Shown here: in pieces, positions 1-5,662 of the stretch
Layout: every line of letters begins with the position of its first letter
How positions within the stretch are numbered: position 1 is the first letter of the stretch
NCBI GenBank assembly: GCA_023129115.1
Contig: JAGMCR010000012.1
Location: forward strand, 20,667 to 84,666
DNA from: Candidatus Iainarchaeum sp.
GTDB lineage: Archaea > B1Sed10-29 > WALL01
Length of the DNA stretch: 64,000 nucleotides
Direction of reading: 5' to 3'
Notes under the pieces: generated by a model
What the model was told of the DNA's origin: nothing
The model's input: only the letters and a program-made list of their open reading frames with translations
The model's database searches: none
Position numbers and translations under genes: made by a program

Positions 1-19
1 GTGCCTGCGTTTGCAGGGT

Positions 20-652
20 TTATTCAGAAGCAGCCCTGAGCTCCGCGATTGCCGCGGCGCGGTCTTGTTTTCCAAAGATTGCAGTGCCAGCGACGGCAAC
101 GTCGACGCCTGCGCCGACGACTCTTTTGATGTTGCCGGCGGTGATGCCGCCGTCGACCTCGATAGTCCCGGAAAAGTTTTTCTTGAGCCACTCGATTTTC
201 TGGATTGACGACTCCATGAATTCCTGGCCGCCCCACCCCGGGTTGACGCTCATCACGAGCACGACATCTGCCTCGGAAAGCACCGGCTCAATGGTTTCCA
301 CGGGGGTCGGCGGGTTGATTGACACTCCGGACTTGATGCCGTGGCCGCGGATTTGCCTCAGGTGCGCGGCGAGGTCGGTGCTCGCCTCTGCGTGGATGGT
401 TATCAAGTCGCTCCCCGCGTCGGCGAATGCTTTGATTTGCTTTTCCGGTGACTCAATCATTAGGTGTGAGTCGAAAAATAGCTTGCTTTTTTCGCGTAGT
501 GACTCCACTACTTCAACGCCGAAGGTCGTGGGCGGGACGAATTTGCCGTCCATCACGTCGAAGTGCAGCCAGTCCGCTGACTCCACTGACTTGACTTCTT
601 CCGCGAGCCGGGAAAAGTCGGCGGCCAGCACGGAAGGCGCTATCAACACCAT
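20..652 (-). CDS. rpe: Ribulose-phosphate 3-epimerase
   Basis: Interconverts D-ribulose 5-phosphate and D-xylulose 5-phosphate (cytoplasmic TIM barrel). The 210 residues are full family length. Visible are the N-terminal IAPSVLAADF strand, the metal-ligand motif HFDVMDG (about 30-36), HLMI, and the phosphate-binding VDGGI and GTAIF near the C-terminus. The ATG at 652 lies about 25 nt downstream of a minus-strand TATA box (676-684), so the mRNA is probably leaderless. It is divergent from ribB, whose substrate is also ribulose 5-phosphate; a metabolic link is inferred. Confidence 0.95.
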   Translation of the reverse strand: MVLIAPSVLAADFSRLAEEVKSVESADWLHFDVMDGKFVPPTTFGVEVVESLREKSKLFFDSHLMIESPEKQIKAFADAGSDLITIHAEASTDLAAHLRQIRGHGIKSGVSINPPTPVETIEPVLSEADVVLVMSVNPGWGGQEFMESSIQKIEWLKKNFSGTIEVDGGITAGNIKRVVGAGVDVAVAGTAIFGKQDRAAAIAELRAASE

Positions 653-675
653 ACGCGTTTTTAATGAAATCGGGG

Positions 676-684
676 TATAAAAGC
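676..684 (-). promoter_or_regulatory. TATA box of rpe
   Basis: On the minus strand the sequence GCTTTTATAC lies about 25 nt before the rpe ATG, as expected for a leaderless archaeal promoter. The plus-strand TATA of the adjacent tRNA-Thr must lie further left (TTTTTAAT, about 657-666), because this one is too close to the tRNA 5' end. Confidence 0.6.
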
Positions 685-691
685 TTGCACC

Positions 692-764
692 GCCTCGGTA
701 GCTCAGCTGGTAGAGCGCTGGTCTTGTAAACCAGAGGTCGGGGGTTCAACTCCCTCCCGGGGCT
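692..764 (+). tRNA. tRNA-Thr (anticodon TGT)
   Basis: A full cloverleaf can be folded. The acceptor stem is GCCTCGG/CCGGGGC, the D-arm is AGCTCAGCTGGTAGAGC, the anticodon stem CTGGT/ACCAG encloses loop CTTGTAA with anticodon TGT at 725-727, and the T-arm is GGGGG-TTCAACT-CCCTC. The discriminator is T764; CCA is not encoded. The ribB ATG begins three bases after the tRNA end, so the two are probably on one transcript. Confidence 0.95.
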
Positions 765-767
765 TTG

Positions 768-1373
768 ATGAATAGCACGATTGAGGAAGCTGTTTCCGCC
801 ATCAGGGAAGGCGGGATGGCCGTTGTGGTTGACCGCGAGGACCGCGAGAACGAGGGAGACCTCGTCATGGCTGCTGAATATGTTACTCCTGAAAAAATCA
901 ACTTCATGCTCAAGAACGCGCGCGGGATAATCTGCGTGCCCATGACGCGGGAAAGGCTTGGGGAACTCAAGATTCCGCCCATGGTCGAGGACAACACCGA
1001 CCGCATGGGCACAGGGTTTACTGTGACCGTCGACTACCGCGCGGGCACGACGACCGGGGTTTCTGCTTCTGACAGAGCCGCAACAATCAAGGCGCTCGCC
1101 GACCCTTCCTCAAAGCCAGAAGACTTCAGCCGCCCCGGGCACGTTTTTCCTCTGATGGCGAGCCCTGGCGGATTCTCTGAGCGGCAGGGCCACACCGAGG
1201 CCGCGCTGGAGCTCGTGAAGATGGTGGGGGTTGCGCCAGTGGCAGTGATTTGCGAGATAATGGCGGATGACGGGAGCATGGCCAAGGGAAAAGAGCTCGA
1301 GGAATTCGCGGAAGCGCACGGCCTGCCGCTGGTGAGCGTGCCCCAGCTCGCCGGGTACAGGGGTTTGGAATGA
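768..1373 (+). CDS. ribB: 3,4-dihydroxy-2-butanone 4-phosphate synthase
   Basis: Makes the four-carbon riboflavin precursor 3,4-dihydroxy-2-butanone 4-phosphate from ribulose 5-phosphate, with formate release. The 201 residues match single-domain RibB. Motifs seen are DREDRENEGDLVMAAE (about 22-37, acidic metal site), GHVFPL, and GHTEA in the C-terminal half. ATG 768 is preferred over the in-frame TTG at 765, which touches the tRNA. There is no room for a Shine-Dalgarno sequence after tRNA-Thr, so 3' processing of the tRNA would leave a nearly leaderless mRNA. Overlaps the next gene by ATGA. Confidence 0.95.
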   Translation: MNSTIEEAVSAIREGGMAVVVDREDRENEGDLVMAAEYVTPEKINFMLKNARGIICVPMTRERLGELKIPPMVEDNTDRMGTGFTVTVDYRAGTTTGVSASDRAATIKALADPSSKPEDFSRPGHVFPLMASPGGFSERQGHTEAALELVKMVGVAPVAVICEIMADDGSMAKGKELEEFAEAHGLPLVSVPQLAGYRGLE

Positions 1374-1810
1374 CTGACGAGGGCTTCATGCGGCTTGCAA
1401 TTGAAGAGTCTGGGAAGAGCAGCATAGACCTGGAAGATGGTTCTGACAACAAGTTCACTGTCGGGTGCGTGATAGTCAAGGGCGGGGAAGTCGTGGGCAC
1501 TGGCTACACTGGCGAAGAGCCGTTCAGGACGCACGCCGAGGAAACCGCAATCCGGAAGGCGGGCGATGTGGCGGGCGCAGTGCTTTACTCGACCATGGAG
1601 CCGTGCAGCATCCGCCTGTTCACCGGCGAAAAGCCGTGCGTTGAATGGATTATCGGGGCGGGGATTACGCGCGTGGTGTACGGCGCGAAGGAGCCGGGCA
1701 CTTACGTGAACTGCCGCGGGCATGAACTGCTCGAGAAAGCGGGGGTCGAGGTTGTGCAGCTGAAGGGCATGGAAGAGGAATGCCTTGAGGCGTGTGGGGC
1801 GGGCGAATGA
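1370..1810 (+). CDS. RibD-like zinc deaminase (cytidine deaminase superfamily)
   Basis: The 146-residue protein has the deaminase zinc site: THAEE (His55, Glu57) and EPC-x10-C (Cys79, Cys90). The C-terminal segment IIGAGITRVVYGAKEPG and AGVEVV resembles the deaminase domain of bacterial RibD, but no reductase domain follows. ATGA overlap with ribB suggests translational coupling and a role in riboflavin synthesis, deaminating the pyrimidine 5'-phosphate intermediate. The fold is well supported; the substrate is inferred from RibD-like motifs plus context. A generic nucleoside/dCMP deaminase is the alternative. Confidence 0.8.
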   Translation: MTDEGFMRLAIEESGKSSIDLEDGSDNKFTVGCVIVKGGEVVGTGYTGEEPFRTHAEETAIRKAGDVAGAVLYSTMEPCSIRLFTGEKPCVEWIIGAGITRVVYGAKEPGTYVNCRGHELLEKAGVEVVQLKGMEEECLEACGAGE

Positions 1811-2658
1811 GCTGGCTCGTGCTCGTGCTGTTGAGCGTGCTTCTTTCGGGTATCGGCGCGGCCATAAACCGGTACGTGCTCCGCGACGAGCATGTTTATA
1901 GCTATAGTTTTCTCTTCACTTTTTTGTCGAGCCTGTTTTTTGTGCCGCTCATGCTGACAGAAGAAATCATTCTGCCGCAGACGACCGGGGGGTGGCTCAT
2001 CGTCCTGGCCGCGGGAGTCCTTTGGTGGACCATCAACATAATCGGGTTCATGGGCATCAGCAAGACGGATGTCACGCTCAGCAAGCCGCTCGCCTCCTCG
2101 AAAGTTGTGATTGTTTTCCTGCTGTCCGTGCTCGTGCTCGGCGAGGCGGTGACGGCGGGGAAGATAATCGGCACGATTCTGGTCATGGCCGGGATGCTCG
2201 TGCTGACGTGGAAAAAGGGGTGGTTCACGCACCTCCGCAGCGAGGGGGTGCAGCTCTTGCTCGCGGCGGCAGTGATTATGTCGGTCGTACACGTGCTCGA
2301 CAAGTACAACATGGGCGTGGTGTCGCCGAACTTTTATGGGTTCTTGATGTACTTCATTCCCGCGATTCCCTTGGGCGTGATGGCTGCGTTCCGCCTGCCG
2401 AAACTGAAGCAGACCATCCAAAACAAGTGGAAGGCGGCCGTGCTCGTGGCGGTTTGTTACGGCGCGATGTATTACTTCATTCTCCAGGCGTACAGGCTCG
2501 CCGACCTCAACGCCATTTATCCCATACTCCAGCTCGCGACTTTGGTGACCATGGGCATGGCGTACTTCTGGCTCAAGGAAAAGGCGGAGTTCAGGCAGCG
2601 CGTGGCCGGGGCGGCGCTTATGATTCTCGGGGCCGTGCTAGTGACGCTGGGTGCATGA
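1807..2658 (+). CDS. EamA/DMT-family membrane transporter
   Basis: A 283-residue hydrophobic protein with about ten membrane helices in two repeats, the pattern of EamA (drug/metabolite transporter) proteins. Visible signatures are the helix after GIGAAINRYVL, the ISKTDVTLSKPLASSKVV loop before a helix ending FLLSVLVLGEAVTAGKIIG, and the second-half equivalent LADLNAIYPILQLATLV followed by WLKEKAEFRQRVAGAALM. ATG 1807 overlaps the deaminase stop (ATGA); an upstream GTG (1792) is less likely. Operon position suggests transport of a riboflavin-related or other small metabolite, but the substrate is unknown. Confidence 0.85.
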   Translation: MSWLVLVLLSVLLSGIGAAINRYVLRDEHVYSYSFLFTFLSSLFFVPLMLTEEIILPQTTGGWLIVLAAGVLWWTINIIGFMGISKTDVTLSKPLASSKVVIVFLLSVLVLGEAVTAGKIIGTILVMAGMLVLTWKKGWFTHLRSEGVQLLLAAAVIMSVVHVLDKYNMGVVSPNFYGFLMYFIPAIPLGVMAAFRLPKLKQTIQNKWKAAVLVAVCYGAMYYFILQAYRLADLNAIYPILQLATLVTMGMAYFWLKEKAEFRQRVAGAALMILGAVLVTLGA

Positions 2659-2716
2659 CGACCTGCAGACAGGTCAATTATCTGTCCGTGCCGGTTCGCC
2701 GCCAGCGGACTAATAG

Positions 2717-2728
2717 TTTTTATATACA
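2717..2728 (+). promoter_or_regulatory. TATA box of tRNA-Pro(CGG)
   Basis: TTTTTATATA lies about 30 nt upstream of the tRNA 5' end. The rest of the 2659-2716 gap holds a small hairpin (GACCTG..CAGGTC) just after the transporter stop, which may terminate the ribB operon. Confidence 0.55.
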
Positions 2729-2752
2729 ATCAGATAGAATAGTCGCGCAAGC

Positions 2753-2827
2753 GGGTCCGTAGGGTAGTTTGGTTAATCCTACCAGCTTCGGGGGTTGGTG
2801 ACGGGAGTTCGAATCTCCCCGGACCCA
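2753..2827 (+). tRNA. tRNA-Pro (anticodon CGG)
   Basis: Acceptor stem GGGTCCG/CGGACCC, discriminator A2827, D-arm AGGGTAGTTTGGTTAATCCT, anticodon stem CCAGC/GTTGG with loop TTCGGGG (anticodon CGG), T-arm GGGAG-TTCGAAT-CTCCC. No intron or encoded CCA. The terminal GGACCCA is repeated at 2934-2940 on the far side of a palindromic element. Confidence 0.93.
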
Positions 2828-2940
2828 TTTCACAATTAGGGTTGCCTCTGGGCACCCTTGCGGTGCCCAAGCCTACCGCGCCACCTGGCGAATCCCCAAG
2901 GATTGTCGGGGCAGCCCAGGTTTGGGCTGCTTTGGACCCA
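2828..2940 (+). mobile_element. Palindromic tRNA-associated element, copy A
   Basis: Contains, in order, hairpin GGGCACC-CTTGC-GGTGCCC (2850-2868), a 43-bp core (2873-2915), and terminal hairpin GCAGCCCA-GGTT-TGGGCTGC (2911-2930). It ends in GGACCCA, a copy of the tRNA-Pro 3' end (2821-2827). The 43-bp core recurs without mismatch, inverted, at 11619-11661. No coding capacity is visible. I infer a small mobile or formerly mobile element that duplicated its target. Confidence 0.75.
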
Positions 2941-3014
2941 CTTATTTTTCTCGGCAAGGCGTATACTCGCGCGTATATTAAGGCCTATTCCGTTTTCTGT
3001 TTGTGAGAAAAAAT

Positions 3015-3650
3015 ATGATAAAACAGCAAAAAGCCTGGGTGGGCCCCACCAAAGCCAGGCTAATAGCAAGGCTTATGGCGGACGGAGCCGTCTACAAAGT
3101 TAAGTCTAATTATACCATGAAGTATGAGTGCCAGGACATGAAATTGTTAGAGTCGTTCGCAAATGACTTCAAAGAAGTCTATGGCCTCAAGCCAAAGAAG
3201 GAGTGGAACAAATCCGGAAAGACGGGTAGACTGTTACCAGGTTACCGGGTTAGGAGCATAGATGCCTACAAAGACCTCGTGTCTTACAGCAGTTACTACT
3301 CAAGAAAATGGAGGGTGCCACTAGAAATAATTGGCGCTTCAAAGGATGTGCAGAAGTGCTTCGTCCAAGCATTCTTTGACGATGAAGGCACGGTTCTGAG
3401 AAAAGTCAACCTGCTTCGGATGTATTCTATAAACAAACGTGGGCTGGAAGATGTGGGGCTTCTTCTCAGGAGCTTTGGCATACCCCACAAAATCCGGCCG
3501 GGCTTTGGTCTAAAGCGGAATGTCTACGCCATCGAAGTTGTTGGTAGAGAAAAAGTGAGGAAATTCTACTTGACTTTTGGCTCGATGTGCCACAAAAAGA
3601 AGGCTGCCATGGAAAGCATTGTAACAAAAACTAATAAGCAAGCTTTTTAA
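3015..3650 (+). CDS. LAGLIDADG-family homing endonuclease (free-standing)
   Basis: The 211 residues carry two LAGLIDADG-like helices: LIARLMADGAV (about 16-26) and QAFFDDEGTV (about 118-127), with the acidic residue of each active site kept. This is the two-repeat layout of monomeric DNA endonucleases that spread introns or inteins. It lies between tRNA-Pro and the intron-containing tRNA-Tyr rather than inside an intron. Its base composition is more AT-rich than the neighbours, as expected for a mobile gene. An RNA-maturase-like role cannot be excluded. A possible TATA box (GTATATTAAG) lies about 35 nt upstream; the start chosen is the first ATG. Confidence 0.85.
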   Translation: MIKQQKAWVGPTKARLIARLMADGAVYKVKSNYTMKYECQDMKLLESFANDFKEVYGLKPKKEWNKSGKTGRLLPGYRVRSIDAYKDLVSYSSYYSRKWRVPLEIIGASKDVQKCFVQAFFDDEGTVLRKVNLLRMYSINKRGLEDVGLLLRSFGIPHKIRPGFGLKRNVYAIEVVGREKVRKFYLTFGSMCHKKKAAMESIVTKTNKQAF

Positions 3651-3678
3651 ACTATCAAACCTAAAAAACAGCTAGAAC

Positions 3679-3836
3679 CCCCGCTTAGCATAGCCCGGTA
3701 ATGCGGCCGGCTGTTTCTGAGAGAGACTCCGGTTTCCTCAGAGGTCATAGGAGGATTGATGCGTTCAACGCAACGCGTCGTTCGAGTCCGCATTGCAGAC
3801 ACCGGCAGATCCCCCGTTCAAATCGGGGAGCGGGGA
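3679..3836 (+). tRNA. Intron-containing tRNA, probably tRNA-Tyr (GTA)
   Basis: The 5' half begins CCCCGCT (3679-3685), which pairs with AGCGGGG (3829-3835); A3836 is the discriminator and CCA follows in the DNA (3837-3839). The D-arm contains AGCCCGGTAA, the anticodon stem is GCCGG (3706-3710)/CCGGC (3802-3806), and the T-arm is CCCCG-TTCAAAT-CGGGG. About 84 nt interrupt the anticodon loop. C1-G72 with A73 is the archaeal Tyr signature. Splicing after T3714 and before A3799 would give GTA, whereas the canonical bulge-helix-bulge register (after T3716, before A3801) would give GTT. Identity is therefore probable, not proven. Confidence 0.75.
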
Positions 3837-3857
3837 CCACATTCTTTTGGTGGAGCC

Positions 3858-4568
3858 ATGAGGCCATACACAAAAAAAGCCGCGAAGTACTATGATTTGC
3901 TTCATCACCGCGATGTCAAAGACGCGACGCGGCAGGTTAAATTGATGGCTAGCTTGTGGCGGAAGAAAACCAAACGGGTGCTCGACGCCGCGTGCGGGAC
4001 CGGGCGGCTGTCGATTCCGCTAGTGAAAATGGGCTACGAAGTGACTGGGTTGGACATCACTCCTGCAATGATGGAAGTCGCGAAGCAAAAAAAGGGCAGC
4101 GACAAGGTAAGGTTTGTTGTTGGGGATATGTGCACCTACAAAGGAAAGAAAAAGTTTGACGCGATTGTGTGCGGAAGCAACACCCTGTGCCATTTGATGA
4201 CGGACAAGAAGGCGGTCGCGTGCCTCAAGAACTTCCGGAAAAATCTTGTCAGGGGCGGGACCGTTGTTTTTGACTTGTGGAACTGTGAGAAATGGGGGTA
4301 CAGCCTGGACGGCAGGAAAACGGTCAGGGAAAAAGGCGTTACAGTGCACTACACCGCAAAGGACAGGATAGACAAGAAGGCAAACATCCACCAGTGGGAA
4401 GACCGCGCGAAAATCGATGACCACGGTGAAAAGCTTGAGCTGGTTTTCGCGGGAAGATTGAGGTGGAGGCCGGCGGACAAGTGGATTAAGATGCTGGAAA
4501 AAGCCGGGTTCAAACACCCTGGCGTGAGGTACGTGAAGGACAAGATTTACGTCTTCGCAAAGGCGTGA
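3858..4568 (+). CDS. Class I SAM-dependent methyltransferase
   Basis: A 236-residue protein with the Rossmann SAM-binding motif I LDAACGTGRLS (about 42-52), an acidic end of strand 2 (VTGLDITPAMM), motif VVGDMCTY, and the DAIVCGSNTLCHL region of motif IV. The rest resembles small-molecule methyltransferases; the substrate is not recognisable. ATG 3858 is preferred to the upstream in-frame ATG (3756) because the longer frame would run through the tRNA; GGTGGAG precedes it at 3849. Closely follows the tRNA, so it may be co-transcribed. Confidence 0.85.
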   Translation: MRPYTKKAAKYYDLLHHRDVKDATRQVKLMASLWRKKTKRVLDAACGTGRLSIPLVKMGYEVTGLDITPAMMEVAKQKKGSDKVRFVVGDMCTYKGKKKFDAIVCGSNTLCHLMTDKKAVACLKNFRKNLVRGGTVVFDLWNCEKWGYSLDGRKTVREKGVTVHYTAKDRIDKKANIHQWEDRAKIDDHGEKLELVFAGRLRWRPADKWIKMLEKAGFKHPGVRYVKDKIYVFAKA

Positions 4569-4616
4569 ACGCACTTATTTAAAAAGGGATTGCTCCATAA
4601 CTATGCCCATACCCAC

Positions 4617-4690
4617 GCCCCTGTAGTGTAGTTGGTTTATCATCTGGGATTGTCGATCCCAGGACTCGGGTTCGAATCCCGGCGGGGGCG
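4617..4690 (+). tRNA. tRNA-Asp (anticodon GTC)
   Basis: Acceptor GCCCCTG/CGGGGGC, discriminator G4690, D-arm AGTGTAGTTGGTTTATCAT, anticodon stem TGGGA/TCCCA with loop TTGTCGA (anticodon GTC), T-arm CGGG-TTCGAAT-CCCG. TATTTAAAAAG at about 4576-4586 is the likely TATA box. The 3' end CCCGGCGGGGGCGCT is echoed at 4906-4920 (two mismatches) after the adjacent repeat array. Confidence 0.95.
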
Positions 4691-5012
4691 CTGTCTCTGG
4701 GGGCTTTATGCCCCCAAGCCTAACGTGCCACCTGGCACCTGGCGAATTGCGCTAGGCAATTGCCGGGGCAAATCCCAAAGGATTGTCGGGGCATAACGTG
4801 AATCCCGCAGGACCTGGCGAATCCCACAGGATTGCCGGGGCACCTGGCGAATTTCCCAAAGGAAAACGCCGGGGCATTCTCGTTTGAGCTGAGTTTCAGC
4901 TGAAACCCGGCCCGGGCGCTCGGGGAGCCGTGTGCTCCCCTCCCCTCGTGGGTTCTAGTCTTCCATCGACGCTTTTCCACCGAGCGGCGGCCTTGTGCCG
5001 CCGTAGCAGAAA
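4691..5012 (+). mobile_element. Palindromic element array, copy B, after tRNA-Asp
   Basis: No gene in this stretch. It starts with hairpin GGGGGC-TTTAT-GCCCCC (4699-4715) and linker CTAACGTGCC, then tandem, diverged hairpin units of about 30 bp at about 4738-4876 (CCTGGCGAAT..ATTGCCGGGGCA type), then terminal hairpin GAGCTGAGTTTCAGCTG and a degenerate copy of the tRNA-Asp 3' end (4906-4920). A further piece has hairpins GGGGAGC..GCTCCCC (4922-4940) and CGGCGGC..GCCGCCG (4985-5003). Positions 4961-4984 match copy D in inverted orientation (23 of 24). Confidence 0.7.
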
Positions 5013-5021
5013 AGAGGGAGA

Positions 5022-5033
5022 TTTTTATACTCT
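5022..5033 (+). promoter_or_regulatory. TATA box for the 5052 gene
   Basis: ATTTTTATAC lies about 25 nt before the GTG start, and no Shine-Dalgarno sequence is present, so the transcript is probably leaderless. Confidence 0.55.
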
Positions 5034-5051
5034 TTTCTCTTTTCCTAACCC

Positions 5052-5303
5052 GTGGACATTGACTACGACATAATCAAGACCGTGCGGGAGCTCGAGAAGG
5101 CGGGGCACTCAGAGCCCATTATCGAGAAAAAGCTCGGCGAAATGGGCTTCTCTGACTCAGACGTCCTGGAAATAATGCGCCTGGCCCAAAGCGTGGACTC
5201 TGTAGAGGGCCAGGGCAAGGCAAAAACCGCCTTGCTGGCCTTGGGGGGCGGATTCGTGGTTCTCGTGGTCGTGATGGCGGTATACGCCCTGTTATTCACC
5301 TGA
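5052..5303 (+). CDS. Small helical-domain / single-TM membrane protein
   Basis: 83 residues of unknown function. Residues 1-45 form two or three predicted helices with the pattern L.KAGH....I...L.EMGFSDSDV..I, reminiscent of a UBA-like fold. Residues about 60-81 are one membrane helix (ALGGGFVVLVVVMAVYALLF). The same N-terminal pattern occurs in the protein at 23710. The GTG start is placed by the TATA box 25 nt upstream. Located just before the RNA polymerase operon but with its own promoter. Function not assigned. Confidence 0.7.
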   Translation: MDIDYDIIKTVRELEKAGHSEPIIEKKLGEMGFSDSDVLEIMRLAQSVDSVEGQGKAKTALLALGGGFVVLVVVMAVYALLFT

Positions 5304-5315
5304 AAAAACCGAAAC

Positions 5316-5325
5316 GTTTATAAAG
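5316..5325 (+). promoter_or_regulatory. TATA box of the rpo operon
   Basis: GTTTATAAAG about 70 nt upstream of rpoH, giving a leader of roughly 50 nt that ends in the Shine-Dalgarno-like TAGGGGGAAA before the GTG start. A second AT-rich block (TTTTTAC) follows at 5331. Confidence 0.6.
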
Positions 5326-5393
5326 GGAGATTTTTACAACTCATGCACGCTCCGCTTACTGCTTTCTATGCAAGTTCTTAGGGGGAAATATGC

Positions 5394-5630
5394 GTGCTAG
5401 AAGCTGACTTTATCCTCAAGCATTCGCTTGTGCCCAAGCACGAGGTAATGTCCGACACTTCTGTTGAGAGGCTGTTCAAGAAGTACAAGCTCAGCAAAGA
5501 CCAGCTCCCGCGCATAAAGAACACTGACCCGGTAGTCGACGCCATAGGCGCCAAGAAGGGCCAGGTCCTCAAGATTTCCCGCGACTCAATCACTGCAGGG
5601 AAAGCAGTTACTTACCGCATTGTAGTCTAA
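5394..5630 (+). CDS. rpoH: RNA polymerase subunit H (Rpo5/RPB5 C-terminal homologue)
   Basis: The 78 residues are the size of archaeal RpoH, which corresponds to the C-terminal domain of eukaryotic RPB5. Hallmarks are LVPKHEVMS near the N-terminus, LPRIKNTDPV in the middle and SITAGKAVTYRIVV at the C-terminus. GTG is the start; the nearby ATG at 5389 is out of frame and stops after five codons. It heads the order rpoH-B''-B'-A'-A'' conserved in archaea. Confidence 0.95.
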   Translation: MLEADFILKHSLVPKHEVMSDTSVERLFKKYKLSKDQLPRIKNTDPVVDAIGAKKGQVLKISRDSITAGKAVTYRIVV

Positions 5631-5662
5631 GTGCGGCTGGGGCTGCCGAGTAGGTGAGAAAA

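Noticed and set aside
4738..4876. Tandem ~30-bp units considered as a CRISPR array
   Set aside because: Units are contiguous and degenerate, with no unique spacers of constant length and no cas genes nearby; they are hairpin repeats.
4720..4980. Minus-strand open frame of 86 codons after tRNA-Asp
   Set aside because: It lies entirely within the palindromic repeat array and its product is a translation of the repeated hairpins; no ribosome binding site or family signal.
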